From contig CAKRUL010000039.1 in assembly GCA_934403665.1 (NCBI GenBank), positions 1 to 8,319 of the forward strand: a stretch of DNA of 8,319 bases. The letters run 5' to 3'. This stretch comes from an uncultured Clostridia bacterium. Its GTDB lineage: Bacteria; Bacillota_A; Clostridia; UMGS1840; HGM11507. Below, piece by piece: positions 5,901-8,319 of this stretch. The notes under the pieces were generated by a model, which was given only the letters and a program-made list of their open reading frames with translations, was not told the origin of the DNA and made no database searches. The first letter of the stretch is position 1; every line of letters starts with the position of its first letter. A program made the translations under genes and the position numbers.

Positions 5901-8319
5901 ATGAGAAAAACAGCATGTCTTCTTATCGCTTTGCTTTTCATGCAAATTCTGCCGATACCTTCCTTGGCAGAAGAGCAGGCGACGCTGAAGTGGCCGGAAT
6001 ATCAAGCATATCCGCCCGAGTCACTTTATGTGGACGATTTAAAAATACTGTTTCGTCCGATTGACGATTACAGTTGCGAGCAAAACCCACCGGATTTTTC
6101 ATGGCACAAGGTCAATTCGGCGGTAAGCTATGATGTGATTGTCTGCCGCGACGAAGCGCTGACAGATGTTGTGTGTGAAAAAACCGGGCTGGAAAATCCG
6201 TTTTACAATTTTTCGGAACCGTTTGAACCCGGCACCTATTATTGGAGTGTGCGTTTTCATACAGAAAGCGGACTATCGGTCTGGCAGCCGGCAAGAAGGT
6301 TCTTAATAGAGGATGACGCCTTTCTGTTTCCGGTCAAGGAAATGCCGGAAGTTCTGGAAAATGCAAAGGCGACCGGTCATCCGCGTTATTATACGACCAG
6401 AAAAAATCTGAGTGCTTTTCGCGCCAATGCAAAGAGCGGTGATTTGCAACAGAAGGTGCAGGCAGCCTATGAATCCGCAATCGCGAGCATGAGTATGCCG
6501 GATTTCAATTACGAGAAAACATATGTTTACGGAGAAGGCGGCACCGCATTGCGTAACCTCTTTTGGAAAGAGGTATATTCCGGGCATGACCGTCTTCACC
6601 CGATTACGCTTGCCTATGTTGCAACCGGAGAGAGAAAGATCGGGGAGCACGGTGTGGATTTGCTGATGAAGATGACAAAATTCACATTGCCGCCGTGGGA
6701 TGAAAATACAGATACATATCTCTGTTTCTATGCAATGTATATGTCTATTTTTTATGACAGCTTGTATGACTTGCTGACACCGGAACAGCGCACAACTGTG
6801 CTGGACAAAATTTCAGAGGCAATTCACAAGGCGGACACGAAACTGTTTATTCTGGATTCTTTTACACAGAATCCAAGGGCTTCTCATGAGTGGAACTGCG
6901 GACGCTATCTGTTGGCGGCAACCATGCTTACCGTGGGAGAAATTGAAATAGCGGAGGAGCGCGCCAAATTTCTTCTTCCGTATTATATCAATCAGATTTC
7001 ACCACACCAGGTTGAGGACGGCGGATTCCGGGGCGGAACCGGATATTGGAGATATCACAATGCAGTGATGATGGAGGAATATCTTCGTCGGAGCGGTGTC
7101 ATCAATGTATTTGACAAAGCATATTATAAGAACCAGCTTTATTTCGGCTTGTATATGCTTCCGACAGGCGCTCCCACCGGGGCGTTCGGAGATGATGGAA
7201 CCGTTGCGCCGGACTATTATGTTTCAACGATATACAACACGCAGCTGAACCGGCAGAAGAACCCCATCGCCAAATGGGGGATCGAACAGTTAGGTTCGAA
7301 ACCGCTGAACAATCCCGAAACTTTTGATTATGAAAGCTTTCCGGACATGGAGGCTACTGCACCGTTGCAGCTGGCAAACGCTAAATGCTTTCGTGACAGC
7401 GGATATGCTGCATTGCATTCCGATTTGATTGACAAAAACAGGGTTTCTCTGTATTTCCAATCCGGTTGGCTTGGCGGCACATATGGGCATCAGCATCCTG
7501 ACCAAAACGGTTTTATTTTGAATGCCTATGGAGAAAAACTGGCAATCAACAGCGGATTTTATCCATATTATATGAGTCCGCATCATAAGAATTATAGCAG
7601 TAAAACTTATGCGAACAATACCATTACCTATAACGGCGGAAAAGGGCAGCCACTGCAGGACGGAACGGCAAAAGGTCTGATTACCGGTTTTGTGACACAC
7701 AATGATTTTGATTATGTGGCAGGGGATGCAACAAAAGCTTACAAAGAAGCAAGAGGCGGAACCATTCCGGAAGCCCTGGAAAAAGTGAAACGTCACATTC
7801 TTTATCTCCGCCCCGATCTGTTTATTTTTGTGGATGATCTGGCGGCGAAGAAGGGGGAAGAGGCAAGCTTTGAATTTTGGCTGCACGCAGATGAGGATTT
7901 GAAGGTATATGAGGATCGCAAGGGTGCAAGAATCACCAAAGGTGATGCGGTGTTAGACGCATCTGTACACTATCCTAAAGCGGTGAGTGCAAAATATATC
8001 AGCGGCTTTGCAGGACCGGATCTGGTGCAGTATCCCAAGGAGGTAGACGGCGACACGACCAATACGCCGGATCCGAATCAACCGAAACAGCAGAGGGTCT
8101 ATTTTGCGACCAAACCGGCAAACCAGACAAAAATCATCACGACTCTGGATGTGCATAAAGCAGATGAAAGCGTTGTGAATATGCGTTCCGAGACTTTTGA
8201 TCAATATGTGAAGCTGTCCTTCGGAGACGGTAGCATTGCTTATATCAACCTGACGGACGGCAAGACGGTCACTGCGGACAATATTCAGTTCAACGGCGTT
8301 GCCGTTTTGAAAAATGAAA
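5901..8319 (+). CDS. Secreted heparinase II/III-family polysaccharide lyase, 3' partial
   Basis: The frame stays open for 806 codons to the window edge. Residues 1-23 are a signal peptide (MRKTACLLIALLF, cleavage at SLA/EE). Residues about 60-137 form a fibronectin-III-like sandwich (PPDFSWHKV, YDVIVCRD, GTYYWSVR), and with the GHPRYYTTRKNLSAFR segment (159-174) they match the DUF4962 N-terminal region often found in these lyases. An alpha toroid (about 180-480) carries SHEWNCG (H329, E330, N332) and GGTGYWRYH (Y382). The beta-sheet domain has GHQHPDQN (H530, H532). The spacing from Y382 to H530 closely fits heparinase II Tyr257-His406, so beta-elimination chemistry on uronic acid glycans is likely. 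Two expected zinc-ligand positions are Asn (N550, N572). A further C-terminal sandwich begins near 655. The family is usually about 700-850 residues, so little or an extra module may be missing. Substrate is not determinable. Confidence 0.9.
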   Translation, partial: MRKTACLLIALLFMQILPIPSLAEEQATLKWPEYQAYPPESLYVDDLKILFRPIDDYSCEQNPPDFSWHKVNSAVSYDVIVCRDEALTDVVCEKTGLENPFYNFSEPFEPGTYYWSVRFHTESGLSVWQPARRFLIEDDAFLFPVKEMPEVLENAKATGHPRYYTTRKNLSAFRANAKSGDLQQKVQAAYESAIASMSMPDFNYEKTYVYGEGGTALRNLFWKEVYSGHDRLHPITLAYVATGERKIGEHGVDLLMKMTKFTLPPWDENTDTYLCFYAMYMSIFYDSLYDLLTPEQRTTVLDKISEAIHKADTKLFILDSFTQNPRASHEWNCGRYLLAATMLTVGEIEIAEERAKFLLPYYINQISPHQVEDGGFRGGTGYWRYHNAVMMEEYLRRSGVINVFDKAYYKNQLYFGLYMLPTGAPTGAFGDDGTVAPDYYVSTIYNTQLNRQKNPIAKWGIEQLGSKPLNNPETFDYESFPDMEATAPLQLANAKCFRDSGYAALHSDLIDKNRVSLYFQSGWLGGTYGHQHPDQNGFILNAYGEKLAINSGFYPYYMSPHHKNYSSKTYANNTITYNGGKGQPLQDGTAKGLITGFVTHNDFDYVAGDATKAYKEARGGTIPEALEKVKRHILYLRPDLFIFVDDLAAKKGEEASFEFWLHADEDLKVYEDRKGARITKGDAVLDASVHYPKAVSAKYISGFAGPDLVQYPKEVDGDTTNTPDPNQPKQQRVYFATKPANQTKIITTLDVHKADESVVNMRSETFDQYVKLSFGDGSIAYINLTDGKTVTADNIQFNGVAVLKNE

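Noticed and set aside
5867..6064. Short + strand open frame starting with GTG directly after the surface-protein stop
   Set aside because: It is in a different frame from the lyase, has no Shine-Dalgarno of its own and overlaps the lyase signal peptide region.
7290..7886. Antisense open frame of 198 codons opposite the lyase gene
   Set aside because: The + strand frame is continuous and carries the H-x-H-x-D lyase motif. The antisense product is a low-information Cys/Ile/Phe-rich shadow.
1..8319. tRNA, rRNA, CRISPR array, insertion sequence or riboswitch
   Set aside because: No spaced direct repeats, transposase frame, terminal inverted repeats or RNA-gene-like segments were seen. Nearly all bases are accounted for by four coding regions.

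Overview
This window reads as part of a glycan-use locus from a Gram-positive anaerobe of the Bacillota, most likely Clostridia-like. The pointers are strong AAGGAGG-type ribosome binding sites, a lipobox solute-binding protein, S-layer homology (SLH) domains and a copper-amine-oxidase-N-type domain. The genus cannot be named from the sequence. All four genes lie on the + strand and fill nearly the whole window. The two outer genes are cut by the window edges.

Layout. Bases 1-1118 hold the 3' part of a carbon-nitrogen hydrolase (nitrilase superfamily) with an intact Glu-Lys-Cys triad. Its apparent N-terminus looks like the end of a beta-sandwich domain that begins upstream. After 15 bases, 1134-2702 encodes a large LplA/LipO-like lipoprotein, the solute-binding part of an ABC sugar importer whose permeases are not in the window. 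A 134-base gap (2703-2836) follows, with a strong GC-rich hairpin that lacks a + strand U-tract and, touching it, a small perfect palindrome. Bases 2837-5866 encode a 1009-residue secreted modular surface protein: a CBM-like beta-sandwich, an InlB-like repeat, an Ig-like segment, a helical region with about three repeats, a polyglycine linker, three SLH domains and a C-terminal copper-amine-oxidase-N-like domain. After 34 bases, 5901-8319 encodes a secreted heparinase II/III-type polysaccharide lyase, open for 806 codons and still open at the window's right edge.

Inferred teamwork: the lyase cuts a uronic-acid-containing polysaccharide outside the cell, the SLH protein sits on the wall and may hold glycan or other proteins there, and the lipoprotein passes the released oligosaccharides to an importer. 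The nitrilase-like enzyme may hydrolyse an amide or carbamoyl group on the substrate or a breakdown product. The polysaccharide itself cannot be identified here. The most unusual point is that the lyase keeps its catalytic His/Tyr/His positions but has Asn at two positions where relatives normally carry zinc-binding Asp and His.
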